Source: Pelagibacterium flavum (lineage in GTDB: Bacteria; Pseudomonadota; Alphaproteobacteria; Rhizobiales; Devosiaceae). Taken from it: a DNA stretch of 64,000 nucleotides. Below are positions 47,890-56,395 of the stretch, piece after piece. The stretch covers positions 861,001 to 925,000 of the forward strand of contig NZ_CP107716.1 of NCBI RefSeq assembly GCF_025854335.1, in the 5' to 3' direction. A program made the position numbers and the translations under genes. The notes beneath the pieces were generated by a model that did not search any database, was not told the origin of the DNA, and was given only the letters and a program-made list of their open reading frames with translations. Within the stretch, counting starts at the first letter, position 1. Every line of letters starts with the position of its first letter.

Positions 47890-47893
47890 CTAG
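47112..47893 (+). CDS. IS5-family DDE transposase made by -1 frameshift
   Basis: Two overlapping frames together make a transposase of about 260 aa. Frame 1 (from 47112, GGGGAG 5 bases upstream) has LTDEEWAVIEGFLP, GCPWRDMHERYGKWNSVYVRFRRW and the first catalytic Asp in MIDSTTVRGH. The matching continuation is in the -1 frame: GTHKEAFGRSRGGF, then the second Asp in LLADKGYDGD and Glu in RNRIERMFGYLKHMR. The shift must occur near the A4G5 run at 47438-47446. The TAG stop at 47891-47893 lies in the target duplication, not in the element itself. Confidence 0.88.
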
Positions 47894-48354
47894 TTGGATA
47901 TACCCCCGATCGAGACTATCGGTATATTGAAACCAATAGACGCCTGCGGGCGATGCACCCTGAAATCGTCAAGCAAACAATTGAACGGATCGCCGCATTG
48001 GAGGCGACCACGGTCATCGCCGATCCATTGTCTGGGTTGTTGCGTGTCAACGATGAATTCACGGTGTCGATCGTGATCGTCCGCTGTTCGACGACTCCAG
48101 CAGGTTCGCTCCGTTGGAAGATCCGCTTCGATCGAGGACGAGACCCCGACATCACTGTGGCGGTTCGCATGAACCACGACAATCATTCGATCAGGGACTA
48201 CCTCATCGTCCCTACCGCCGAGATCACAGATGATGTCGTTCGCACCGCTGAGGCGAACGGCATCGCAATAGACGCCTATCTATTTAATACGCTCGATTCA
48301 CTGTTCAGTTTGGCGGAGCGGGCGAAGCTAAGCGAGGCCATGTCATGGACGTGA
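47894..48354 (+). pseudogene. Large serine recombinase, 3' part
   Basis: The remaining 153 codons of the recombinase, beginning VGYTPDRDYRYIETNRRLRAMHPEIV, where the V codon uses G47893 of the duplication. The frame contains no stop before 48354 and ends SEAMSWT. This region is the conserved C-terminal part of the alphaproteobacterial recombinase family. Any start inside the IS (for example at 47863) is artificial. The last 10 bases overlap the start of the ParB-like gene, showing that recombinase and ParB were coupled. Confidence 0.85.
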
Positions 48355-49226
48355 CGCCAAACGTAGTAACCATCCTGCCCATTGCAAACATCCGCGTGAT
48401 TAATCCGCGCACGCGAAACAAGAAGTCATTCCGCGAGCTGGTCGAAAGCATCGAAAAAATCGGGCTCAAGCGGCCAATCACGGTGGCGATCAACCACCAT
48501 GCTGGCGATGAGCCGGCCTTTAACCTCGTCTGCGGACAGGGGCGTGTCGAAGCCTACAAAACCCTCGGACAGTCGGAGATCCCGGCCATCATAATTGAGG
48601 CAAGTGAGGAAGAAGTGTTGATCAAGAGCCTCGTCGAGAACTGCGCGCGCCGACAGCACAACGCCTTGGATCTTTTGCGTGATATCGGGGGTATGAAAGA
48701 ACGCCACTATACCGATGCGGAGATCGCCAAAAAGACCAATTTGTCGGTCGAGTATGTACGCGGAATTGCTCGGCTCCTGGCCCAGAATGAGCAGCGGCTA
48801 CTGAGAGCCGTCGAGGCCGAGCAGTTGCCGCTCTCGGTGGCGGTCGACATCGCAACCGTACCCGACGAGGACGTTCAGGATGCGCTCCAGAAAGCCTATG
48901 AGAGAAAGGAGCTGCGGGGGCGCAAGCTGCTCATCGCCAAGCGGCTCGTCGAGAACAGACGGCGCCGGGGTAAGGGACTAAGGGTGCATCTTGCCCAAAA
49001 GGCCACCTCGGCCGCATCGCTCCTCCGAGCCTATCAGCAGGACACGGATCGCAAGCGCATCCTGATCCGCAAAGCCGAAGCTGCCAAGAACCGACTCCTC
49101 TTTGTCACCCACGCCCTGCGGGAGCTCCTCTCGGACGAGCGATTTCACGATATTCTGGAAGCGGAGGGGCTCTCGACCCTGCCTAAGAACCTTTCAAACA
49201 GGATTAGGAAAGGGGAGATCGCGTGA
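48345..49226 (+). CDS. ParB/RepB-family DNA-binding protein
   Basis: A 293-aa protein with a ParB N-terminal domain: IRVINPRTRNKKSFRELVESIEKIGLKRPITV, then CGQGRVEAYKTLG in the place of the GERRxRA box, and SLVENCARRQHNALDLLRDI. A helix-turn-helix (YTDAEIAKKTNLSVEYVRGIARLL) follows, then a C-terminal region like plasmid RepB. No ParA ATPase is present, so it is unlikely to run classical partition; a role with the recombinase, such as site recognition, is plausible. The ATG overlaps the recombinase stop, and its own stop overlaps the next ParB-like start. Confidence 0.85.
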   Translation: MDVTPNVVTILPIANIRVINPRTRNKKSFRELVESIEKIGLKRPITVAINHHAGDEPAFNLVCGQGRVEAYKTLGQSEIPAIIIEASEEEVLIKSLVENCARRQHNALDLLRDIGGMKERHYTDAEIAKKTNLSVEYVRGIARLLAQNEQRLLRAVEAEQLPLSVAVDIATVPDEDVQDALQKAYERKELRGRKLLIAKRLVENRRRRGKGLRVHLAQKATSAASLLRAYQQDTDRKRILIRKAEAAKNRLLFVTHALRELLSDERFHDILEAEGLSTLPKNLSNRIRKGEIA

Positions 49227-49481
49227 TGGCAACTGCCTCAGTTGGTTCGGTGATTAGCGCTTTCGAAAACGAGATAAGATCGATCCGTTTGAGCGACCTC
49301 ATTCCGCTCCATGTTGTGCCTGATGTGAGAAAGAAGAGCCAGAAATACCTTAAGATCCTATCCTCGGTTCGAGAAATTGGCCTTGTCGAATTCCCCGTCG
49401 TGTCAATCGATAAGGAGACGCCGAACAAGTATCTACTGCTCGACGGGCATGTGCGGGTAGAAGTCTTGAAAGAGCTTGGGG
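49226..49481 (+). pseudogene. Second ParB-like gene, truncated by IS3
   Basis: Only about 85 codons remain. They show a second ParB-type N-terminus: IRLSDLIPLHVVPDVRKKSQKYLKILSSVREIGLVEFPVV and LLLDGHVRVEVLKELG. The ATG at 49226 overlaps the preceding gene (TGATG), with GGGGAG about 8 bases upstream. The reading frame enters the IS3-family element at 49482 and any product would end in unrelated sequence by 49672. The rest of the gene is not found on the other side of the element. Confidence 0.82.
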
Positions 49482-49514
49482 TGAATAGCCCCGAGTTTCG
49501 TGGACACCCTCGGG

Positions 49515-50375
49515 TTAGTTTTCCTGCTGTCGTTCGAACTCGACGGGTGACAGCATCCCGTTCCGGACGTGCTTTCGTTTTGGGTTGTAGAACATTTCGA
49601 TGTAGTCGAACACGTCCTGCCTTGCCTCTTGGCGTGTTCGATAGGTTCTGCGCCGTATCCGCTCACGCTTGAGCAGATTGAAGAAGCTTTCTGCCACAGC
49701 GTTGTCGTGGCAATTCCCCCGTCGGCTCATTGAATGCTCAAGATTGTGATGCTTGAGAAATGCTGCCCAGTCCATGCTGGTGAACTGGGAACCCTGGTCG
49801 GAATGAATCAGGACCTTGTTCTTGGGCTTTCGACGCCACACTGCCATGAGCAAAGCCTGCAACACGACGTCGGTTGTCTGGCGGCTGTGCATTGACCAGC
49901 CGATGACACGACGTGAGAACAGGTCGATGACAACGGCCAGATAGGCAAAGCCTTCCTGGGTTCTGATGTAGGTGATGTCGGTCACCCACGCCCTGTCTGG
50001 AGCCTCCACATCGAACTGGCGGGCCAAGGTATTGTCGACCACGATCGAGGGCCTGCCGCCATAGGAGCCGGGCCGTCGCTTGTAGCCGATCTGCGCCTTG
50101 ATCCCGGCAAGCCTCGCAAGACGAGCAATGCGGTTGGCACAACTGGTCTCTCCCTGATCGAGAAGGTCGTCATGGAGCTTGCGGTAGCCATAGACCCTGC
50201 CGCTTTCCTTCCAGGCATTGCTGATGAGCTCCGTCTGACGTGCATCTTCCAACGCCCGCTTGCTCAGCGGATTCTTCAGCCACGCGTAGAAACCGCTGGG
50301 TCGGATGCGCAGGCAACGGCACATTGCCCGAACCGTGAACTGCTGGCGATGCTCGGCAATGAACGCGTATCTCAC
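49515..50375 (-). CDS. IS3-family transposase OrfB (DDE integrase)
   Basis: A 286-aa catalytic part with an HTH_21-like N-terminus (GRVYGYRKLHDDLLDQG) and an rve integrase core. The DDE residues are Asp in WVTDITYI, Asp in IHSDQGSQFTS and Glu in NAVAESFFNLLK. The C-terminus has the usual FYNPKRKHVRNGMLSPVEFE. Its GTG start overlaps the orfA stop (GTGA). An A7 run inside orfA (complement of 50405-50411) is a possible -1 slippage site giving a fused OrfAB. Confidence 0.95.
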   Translation of the reverse strand: MRYAFIAEHRQQFTVRAMCRCLRIRPSGFYAWLKNPLSKRALEDARQTELISNAWKESGRVYGYRKLHDDLLDQGETSCANRIARLARLAGIKAQIGYKRRPGSYGGRPSIVVDNTLARQFDVEAPDRAWVTDITYIRTQEGFAYLAVVIDLFSRRVIGWSMHSRQTTDVVLQALLMAVWRRKPKNKVLIHSDQGSQFTSMDWAAFLKHHNLEHSMSRRGNCHDNAVAESFFNLLKRERIRRRTYRTRQEARQDVFDYIEMFYNPKRKHVRNGMLSPVEFERQQEN

Positions 50376-50647
50376 TTTGCATCCTTGGCGAAATACGCGG
50401 TGGCTTTTTTTAAGATGTCGCGCTCCTCGGTGACGCGCGCCAGTTCCTTCTTCAGTCGCCGGATCTCTGCTGTTTGATCCACATCGTCCGATCCCGAGGG
50501 CTTAGAGAACTTCTTTTTCCAAGCATAGAGCGAATGCGGGCTCACGCCGAGACGCTTCGAAACCTCCGCAACGGGGTATCCCCGCTCGGTAATCTGCGCG
50601 ACCGCATCACGCTTGAACTCATCACTGAAATTGCCAGACCGCATCAT
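50372..50647 (-). CDS. IS3-family OrfA (helix-turn-helix)
   Basis: A 91-aa DNA-binding subunit: [41 protein letters not shown] is the HTH, followed by the leucine-zipper region [22 protein letters not shown]. The stop overlaps orfB by 4 bases. Confidence 0.93.
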   Translation of the reverse strand: MMRSGNFSDEFKRDAVAQITERGYPVAEVSKRLGVSPHSLYAWKKKFSKPSGSDDVDQTAEIRRLKKELARVTEERDILKKATAYFAKDAK

Positions 50648-50703
50648 GGCCTCCTTGCCTCAAATTTAGGGAAGAAGGCGTCCAGAAATCTAGGGGCTAT
50701 TCA

Positions 50704-51631
50704 TTTCACCGGACAGTACGAAGCGCTGCGGCAGGCCTACAACAAGACGCTCGAGCAATTGGTCGATATCGTCTCCCGCCTCAAATCGACCTCGGGCGCG
50801 GTCAAGACCGCAACCAGTGAACTGCTCACCGGCGCCAACGATCTGGCCGACCGCACCACCAAGCAGGCCGCGACCATCGAGGAGACCTCCGCCGCCATGG
50901 AGCAGCTTTCCGGAGCGGTTGTCGCCAGCGCGAGACAGGCGCGAACAGCAGCCGACAAGGCGCGCTCACTTTCGGCCAGCGCCAGCGAAGGCGGCACGGT
51001 CATGGGTGAGGCCAACAAGGCCATGGAGCGCATTTCCGCCTCCTCGGCCAAGATCTCCAACATCATCGGCATGATCGATGATATCGCGTTCCAGACCAAC
51101 CTTCTGGCGCTTAACGCATCGGTGGAAGCGGCACGGGCCGGTGAAGCGGGCAAGGGCTTTGCGGTTGTCGCGATCGAGGTGCGCCGGCTCGCCCAGTCGG
51201 CAGCCGATGCATCGGCAGAGGTCAAGGCGCTGATTGAAACCAGCGCCGCCGAAGTGGCCGTGGGCTCCCGGCTCGTCGAACAGGCCGCGGCCCGGCTGCT
51301 CGATATTTTGCAGGGGGCAGAAGACAGCTCGGCTGTCATCGAAGAGATCGCCAAGGCGGCATCCGAGCAATCCTCGGCTATCGAGGAGGTGAACGGCGCG
51401 GTTCGGCAGATGGACGAAATGACCCAGCACAATGCCGCTCTGGTCGAACAGACCAACGCGGCGGTTGAGCAGACCGAAGGCCAGGCTGTCGAACTCGACC
51501 GTATCGCTGCGGTGTTCACCGTGACCGACAACGAACCAGCGCCCGTGGCCCGCCCGACGGTTGCGGCATCGCGGCGCGCTTATCAGGTGGATGGCAATGC
51601 GGCGATCAGCTCCGAATGGGAGGATTTCTAG
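50704..51631 (+). pseudogene. Methyl-accepting chemotaxis protein, 3' part
   Basis: About 308 codons of the cytoplasmic half of an MCP: the adaptation helices, the hairpin tip ([41 protein letters not shown]) and a C-terminal EWEDF that resembles the CheR/CheB-tethering pentapeptide (xWxxF). The sensory domain, membrane helices and HAMP region are missing; the frame begins at the IS3 edge. The frame stays open back to 50474 inside the IS, but that is chance. No other chemotaxis gene is in the window. Confidence 0.88.
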
Positions 51632-51703
51632 AACGCGGCAAGCCGCCTGTGGCCGGCGCCTCTTGTCACGAAGCGCGCTCTTGGGTACCGAGAAGCATCT
51701 TTG

Positions 51704-52570
51704 ATGGAGAAGCAGCGCGTGGCCAAGATCGATACCAAGACCGAAGGACTGGACCTCTATGTCTATGTCGCCAAGACCTTTGCCGACAGTCCTTGGCTCC
51801 ACTACGGTCTTTGGGAACCTGGCGAGCGCCCCAACATCCCCCAGCTGCGTATGGCGCAGGAGCGCTATGTCGATAAGCTTCTCGCCCTGATCCCACCGGC
51901 CCCCGCCCGCCTTCTCGACATAGGCGGCGGCACCGGCGAGATGGCCAAGCTGCTGCTCGACAAGGGCTACACCGTCGAAATGATCACGCCGAGCCATTTG
52001 CAGGCCGAAGTGGCGGCAGAAAAGCTCGGTCCCAATGCGCGTGTTCATGAGACGAAGTTCGAGGACTTTTCCGGCGAAGGTCCATTCGATGTCTGCATGT
52101 TTTCCGAGAGCTTCCAGTATGTCGATCTCGAAACCAGCCTCGCCAAGCTCAAACATATCCTCGCGCCCAACGGTCGGGTGATAATCGCGGACTGTTTCCG
52201 ATCCGATGCCTATCAGGGGGACAGGCAGCCCGGCGGCGGGCATCGCTATTCGGAGTTTGTCGATGCTATCGAACGGGCCGGTTTTGTCATCGCTGAAAAC
52301 GAGGACGTAACCCTGGCCGCCGCGCAAACCATGGCCATAGACCAGAATGTCTATCGCGGGTTCGTTGCCCCGACGGTCGATCAGGTGCGTGGGCTGCTCT
52401 CGAACAAGCGGCCGATCCTTTATTGGTTCCTCAAAATGGCCTATGGCCTGTTCGTGCCGAAATCGGAGCGCGAAAACATCGTCGCCCGTCTCAAGGCCGA
52501 TTACCGCTCACCGGAAGCCTTTGCCACGGTCAATACCTACCGCTTCCTCGCCCTCGAAAAGCGGACCTGA
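51704..52570 (+). CDS. SAM-dependent methyltransferase
   Basis: A 288-aa class I methyltransferase. Motif I is LLDIGGGTGEMAKLLL at about residues 70-85, followed by the acidic post-I position (VEMITPS) and the motif II-like GPFDVCMFSESFQYV. The N-terminal LHYGLWEPGERPN recalls small-molecule methyltransferases such as the UbiE/Coq5-like and cyclopropane-synthase-like groups. The substrate cannot be read. I placed the start at ATG 51704; GTG 51719 is an alternative. It lies between the truncated MCP and glmM. Confidence 0.85.
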   Translation: MEKQRVAKIDTKTEGLDLYVYVAKTFADSPWLHYGLWEPGERPNIPQLRMAQERYVDKLLALIPPAPARLLDIGGGTGEMAKLLLDKGYTVEMITPSHLQAEVAAEKLGPNARVHETKFEDFSGEGPFDVCMFSESFQYVDLETSLAKLKHILAPNGRVIIADCFRSDAYQGDRQPGGGHRYSEFVDAIERAGFVIAENEDVTLAAAQTMAIDQNVYRGFVAPTVDQVRGLLSNKRPILYWFLKMAYGLFVPKSERENIVARLKADYRSPEAFATVNTYRFLALEKRT

Positions 52571-52664
52571 CTCGGGGCTCTTTTACCGCGTCAGCGTGTT
52601 TGCCTTTTTTTTGCACGATGGGCGGTATACTTTGGCCCGCTGTTGAACAATCGGAACATTTCCC

Positions 52665-54008
52665 ATGGCTCGCAAATATTTCGGCACCGACGGCATCCGT
52701 GGTCTGGCCAACGGTCCAAAGCTGACCCCGGAACTGGCGCTCAAGGTCGGCATGGCGACCGGGCTTGCGTTCACGCGCGGCGATTATGCCCACAGGGTGG
52801 TGATCGGCAAGGACACCCGCCGATCGGGATATATGATCGAGAATGCGCTGACCGCCGGCTTTACCGCCGTAGGCATGGATGTGCTGCTGCTCGGCCCGAT
52901 GCCGACGCCGGCCGTGGCCATGCTGACCCGCTCGCTCAGGGCAGATGTCGGTGTGATGATTTCGGCATCCCATAACCCGTTCGATGATAACGGGATCAAG
53001 CTCTTCAAGCCCGATGGATACAAGCTTTCCGACGGTTTCGAAGCCGAGATCGAAAGCCTTATCGATTCCGACCTCACACCCCGTTTGGCGCGGGGCACGA
53101 GAGTGGGCCGAGCCCGCCGTGTCGAAGAAGCCCGCACCCGTTACGTCGAATACGCCAAACGCACACTGCCGCGCGATATGGATTTTACCGGACTGCGGGT
53201 TGTTGTCGATTGCGCAAACGGCGCCGCGTACAAGACAGCACCCGAAGTGCTGTGGGAGCTGGGCGCAGAAGTCATCTCCATCGGCATTTCGCCCGACGGC
53301 TACAACATCAATGATGGATGCGGTTCCACGGCGCCAGGGGCGCTGATCGAAAAGGTTCGCGAGCTGCGGGCCGATATCGGCATCGCGCTGGACGGCGATG
53401 CGGACCGTGTGCTCATCGTCGATGAAAAAGGCAACATGGTCGATGGCGACCAGGTAATGGCCGTTATCGGGACCTCCTGGCATCAGCGCGGCCAGCTCGC
53501 GGGCGGCGGGATCGTCGCCACGGTAATGTCCAATCTGGGGCTTCAGCGCTATCTCGAAGCGCAAGGCCTGCTGCTCGAGCGCACCAAGGTCGGGGACCGC
53601 TATGTGCTCGAAGCCATGCGCGGCAAGGGCTTCAATGTGGGTGGCGAACAATCGGGCCACATCATTCTCTCCGATTTCACGACGACGGGCGATGGACTGG
53701 TCGCCGCGTTGCAGTTGCTCTCGGTGGTCAAGCAGGAGGGCAAGCCGGTATCTGAGGTCTGCCACCGGTTCGATCCCGTTCCGCAATTGCTGCAGAGCGT
53801 GCGCTACAAGCAGGGCAAACCCCTCGATGACAAATCGGTCCGGGCCTTGATTGCCGATGCCGAAATCCGGCTCGGCGAGACCGGGCGTCTGATCATCCGC
53901 GAGTCGGGCACCGAGCCGGTCATAAGGGTGATGGGCGAGGGCGACGATGCGGCGCTGGTTTCCCAGGTCGTCAGCGAAATCGTGGCAGCCATCGGTAAGG
54001 TCGCCTGA
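52665..54008 (+). CDS. glmM: Phosphoglucosamine mutase
   Basis: Converts glucosamine-6-phosphate to glucosamine-1-phosphate for peptidoglycan and LPS precursors. The 447-aa protein begins [13 protein letters not shown], has the phosphoserine loop [12 protein letters not shown] (Ser102), the metal loop DGDADR and the C-terminal phosphate-binding [12 protein letters not shown]. In related genomes it lies just downstream of ftsH; here the two are 8.2 kb apart. Confidence 0.97.
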   Translation: MARKYFGTDGIRGLANGPKLTPELALKVGMATGLAFTRGDYAHRVVIGKDTRRSGYMIENALTAGFTAVGMDVLLLGPMPTPAVAMLTRSLRADVGVMISASHNPFDDNGIKLFKPDGYKLSDGFEAEIESLIDSDLTPRLARGTRVGRARRVEEARTRYVEYAKRTLPRDMDFTGLRVVVDCANGAAYKTAPEVLWELGAEVISIGISPDGYNINDGCGSTAPGALIEKVRELRADIGIALDGDADRVLIVDEKGNMVDGDQVMAVIGTSWHQRGQLAGGGIVATVMSNLGLQRYLEAQGLLLERTKVGDRYVLEAMRGKGFNVGGEQSGHIILSDFTTTGDGLVAALQLLSVVKQEGKPVSEVCHRFDPVPQLLQSVRYKQGKPLDDKSVRALIADAEIRLGETGRLIIRESGTEPVIRVMGEGDDAALVSQVVSEIVAAIGKVA

Positions 54009-54036
54009 TTTCGGACATTACGGTTAAGCCATACGG

Positions 54037-54051
54037 TTAAGCGCGCTTTAA
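54037..54051. promoter_or_regulatory. CtrA-type binding site TTAA-N7-TTAA
   Basis: TTAA (54037-54040), GCGCGCT, TTAA (54048-54051) is an exact match to the spaced dyad bound by CtrA. A third TTAA lies at 54024-54027, and ACGGTTAAGC occurs twice. The site is 61 bases upstream of the outer-membrane protein start. Confidence 0.5.
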
Positions 54052-54111
54052 GGAAGTTCCTCTAAATTCCCCGTAATTCTAGGGAATTTGATGCTTGGGG
54101 AACTTACGCCT

Positions 54112-54864
54112 ATGAAAAAGCTGGTCGCTTCGGCTGCCCTTGTGGCAGCAGCGCTTGTGTCGACGGCGGCCATGGCTGCCGATCCGGTGTCTTACGACTA
54201 TCCTGTCTATAAGGACTATGTCCCACCCTACGTCCCGCCGGTCGATGAGGGCCTCAAGGGCTCGTTCTACCTGCGTGGCAGTGTGGGGGGCAACGCCGCA
54301 TGGGCTCCCGAGGTCAATCACCCAAGCCAGACGCCGTCGCTGTTTTCCATCGACCGGTTCGGTTGGGGATATAGCGCTGGTATCGGTGCCGGCTTCGAGA
54401 CCGGCGACGGGCTGCGTTTCGATGTGACAGTGGACCATCTGCACAATGACGGAATGTCCACAGTCATCACCGGCGCGGGACCCGTTGCGCTTGGGCGCCA
54501 CGACCTGCACCTTCGTTCCACCATCGCGCTTGCCAACGTCTATTATGACTTCGGGCTCGGCGACATGGGACTCTCGGCTGCGGGCGGCGCTTTCGGCTAT
54601 GTTGGCGGTGGCGCCGGCGTTGCGTTCAACCGTATGGGTAATGTCGAGCCGGGCGCGACAACGGCTACCAACTGGGGTGGAAACACCAGTCTGGCCGCGG
54701 CCGGCATGGTCGGTGTCGGTTATGATTTCGGCTCGATCGTTGCCGATCTGGGGTATCGCGGCATCTATATGAACCGGTTGGAAAACACCACGGCGCCCAA
54801 TCCCTATTCTATCGATCACGCCCTCATCCACGAACTGCGGGCAACGGTCCGCTATCGCTTCTAG
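54112..54864 (+). CDS. Outer-membrane beta-barrel protein
   Basis: A 250-aa exported protein. The signal peptide MKKLVASAALVAAALVSTAAMA is cleaved near 22/23. A short Tyr/Pro-rich segment (YPVYKDYVPPYVPP) follows, then eight or so amphipathic strands (GSFYLRGSVGGN, GWGYSAGIGAGFETGDGLRFDVTVDH) and a C-terminal aromatic residue (RYRF), the barrel insertion signal. It resembles the Omp25/31-like porin family of Hyphomicrobiales. The ATG at 54112 was chosen over a start eight residues earlier. A CtrA-type site lies upstream. Confidence 0.88.
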   Translation: MKKLVASAALVAAALVSTAAMAADPVSYDYPVYKDYVPPYVPPVDEGLKGSFYLRGSVGGNAAWAPEVNHPSQTPSLFSIDRFGWGYSAGIGAGFETGDGLRFDVTVDHLHNDGMSTVITGAGPVALGRHDLHLRSTIALANVYYDFGLGDMGLSAAGGAFGYVGGGAGVAFNRMGNVEPGATTATNWGGNTSLAAAGMVGVGYDFGSIVADLGYRGIYMNRLENTTAPNPYSIDHALIHELRATVRYRF

Positions 54865-54886
54865 GCGTTGCGCAAATAACAGTTTG

Positions 54887-54913
54887 AAGGGCGGCCCCTA
54901 GGCCGCCTTTTTT
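54887..54913 (+). terminator. Terminator shared by the OMP and benE genes
   Basis: GGCGGCC and GGCCGCC pair around CCTA, followed by TTTTTTGTTTT. The hairpin overlaps the benE stop codon on the opposite strand. Confidence 0.85.
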
Positions 54914-56094
54914 GTTTTGAGGAGCACGTGCAACGCCCCCCCGGCGATCAATCCCCAAAAAGCAGCACCTATGCCAAGCAGGGACAGACCGGAGGCGGCC
55001 GTTATGAAGGTCAAAACAGCCGGCAAGCGCAAATCTTCGTCAGCGACGAGACCGACAAGCGCGTTCGCCATGGCGCCGATCAACGCCAGCCCGGCAACGG
55101 CCTCGATCAGGATTGGCGGAGCAGCGGAAATGAAAGCCACCGCAATGCCGGCGCCCAGAGCGAACAGAATATAGGCGAGGCCGGCTGCAATGGCTGCGAT
55201 GTAACGTTTGGTCCTGTCAGGGTGGGCCTCGGGCCCGGCGCACAAGGCGGCGGTGATGGCGGCCAGATTGATGAGTTGCCCGCCCATAAGCGCACCGATG
55301 GCGCTGACGACGCCTGTCGAAATGAAGATCGGCTTGACGTCCGGGTGATATCCATTGGTCCGCAAGACGGCCAGTCCGGGGATGTTCTGTGAAGCCATTG
55401 TCACGACGAACAGCGGCAAAGCTATGCCGACAATCGCGTCGAAATTGAAGACCGGCAAAACCAGGACAGGCGCCGGCCAGGGGCTAGCGAAAAGATCGGT
55501 CGGAAGCTCGGTCGATATGGCAATCATCACCGCGCTTACCGCCACGGCGGCCGGAACGGCCCAGATGCGCGCAAATCGCAAGCATACCGCCCAAACCAGA
55601 ACAATGGGCAGGGCCAGTGCGGGAAGTTCGGCTACGGCCCTTACGGGAGCAAGGCAGAGGTTGAACAGGATGCCGGCCAGCATGGCGCTGGCGAGAGGCA
55701 TGGGGATCGCTGCGACGGCCCGTCCGAACGGGCGCCAAAAGCCTGCGACTACGACCAATACCGAGGCGACAATGAATGCGCCCACGGCGGCAGGGAACCC
55801 GCCTTGAACGGCGCCGGTTGTGATCAGAAGTGCGGCGCCGGGCGTCGACCAGGCGATCGAGAGCGGCGTCTTGGTAATATAGCTCATGGTGACCCCCACC
55901 AGAGCCATGCCCAAAGATAGCGCGAAAAGGCCCGACGCAGCCTGGGCCGCGGTGGCACCCACGGCATCGAAGCCCTGCAAGATGATGGCGAACGAACTTG
56001 CAAACCCGACCAATGCCGCAAGCAGGCCCGAAAAGATCGGCTGGAACAGGTTGCCCAGCTGCCTGTTGGCCGGGTCGGAAGAAGCGGCGATCAT
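54898..56094 (-). CDS. BenE-family benzoate/H+ symporter
   Basis: A 398-aa membrane protein with about twelve hydrophobic helices. It has the family features SIAWSTPGAALLITTG near the centre of the first half, and FVVTMASQNIPGLAVLRTNGY in the second, typical of BenE transporters. The real substrate may be benzoate or another small aromatic or nucleobase-like anion. The ATG at 56094 was chosen; 21 extra residues upstream are unlike the family. No aromatic catabolism genes are adjacent. Confidence 0.88.
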   Translation of the reverse strand: MIAASSDPANRQLGNLFQPIFSGLLAALVGFASSFAIILQGFDAVGATAAQAASGLFALSLGMALVGVTMSYITKTPLSIAWSTPGAALLITTGAVQGGFPAAVGAFIVASVLVVVAGFWRPFGRAVAAIPMPLASAMLAGILFNLCLAPVRAVAELPALALPIVLVWAVCLRFARIWAVPAAVAVSAVMIAISTELPTDLFASPWPAPVLVLPVFNFDAIVGIALPLFVVTMASQNIPGLAVLRTNGYHPDVKPIFISTGVVSAIGALMGGQLINLAAITAALCAGPEAHPDRTKRYIAAIAAGLAYILFALGAGIAVAFISAAPPILIEAVAGLALIGAMANALVGLVADEDLRLPAVLTFITAASGLSLLGIGAAFWGLIAGGALHVLLKTKKAA

Positions 56095-56395
56095 GATGGG
56101 AAAACCCTGAAGAACGGTGGCGGAGTGTGGCGATGGCGTACCAAGTGGCCCGGCCAAACTGCCTTTTCCATGCCACTATTAGTCGAGTCGCGCATGGGTG
56201 CACCAAGGGCTTTTCGAAATAATCGATTGAATCGACTGGCGATTCTTGCTGATCACATTTTTGTCATCGTTGGTTTCCACTGTTGAGAGCGTCAAAACGA
56301 TGCCGCTTTCAGAATGCCCGGCCGATGGCCGTACCCAATGGGAACCATTCCTGCCACCGGCCATTTTGTTTTGAGAATGAAAAGGAGACCAATAA
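56095..56395. other. Divergent promoter region between benE and a small lipoprotein gene
   Basis: No gene is supported in these 301 bases. It contains a 13-bp palindrome TCGATTGAATCGA (56223-56235) and A/T-rich runs that could be promoter elements for both genes. No regulator gene lies next to it. Confidence 0.45.

Larger units (their letters stand above)
49482..50703 (-). mobile_element. IS3-family insertion sequence (IS407-like), 1222 bp
   Basis: The ends are inverted repeats: TGAATAGCCCC at 49482 and its complement ending at 50703, with the similarity continuing imperfectly for about 29 bp. Two overlapping minus-strand frames encode OrfA and OrfB. The bases next to each end differ (GGG on the left, TTT on the right), so no target duplication is present. 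The flanking genes are also unrelated, so the element sits at a rearrangement junction. Confidence 0.9.

Noticed and set aside
47863..47893. Start codon for the recombinase 3' part inside the IS5 element
   Set aside because: These codons belong to the IS end; the true upstream sequence is the recombinase 5' part at 45921-47040.
50474..50703. Start of the chemotaxis receptor inside the IS3 element
   Set aside because: The frame is open by chance on the strand opposite orfA; the residues before 50704 show no receptor features.
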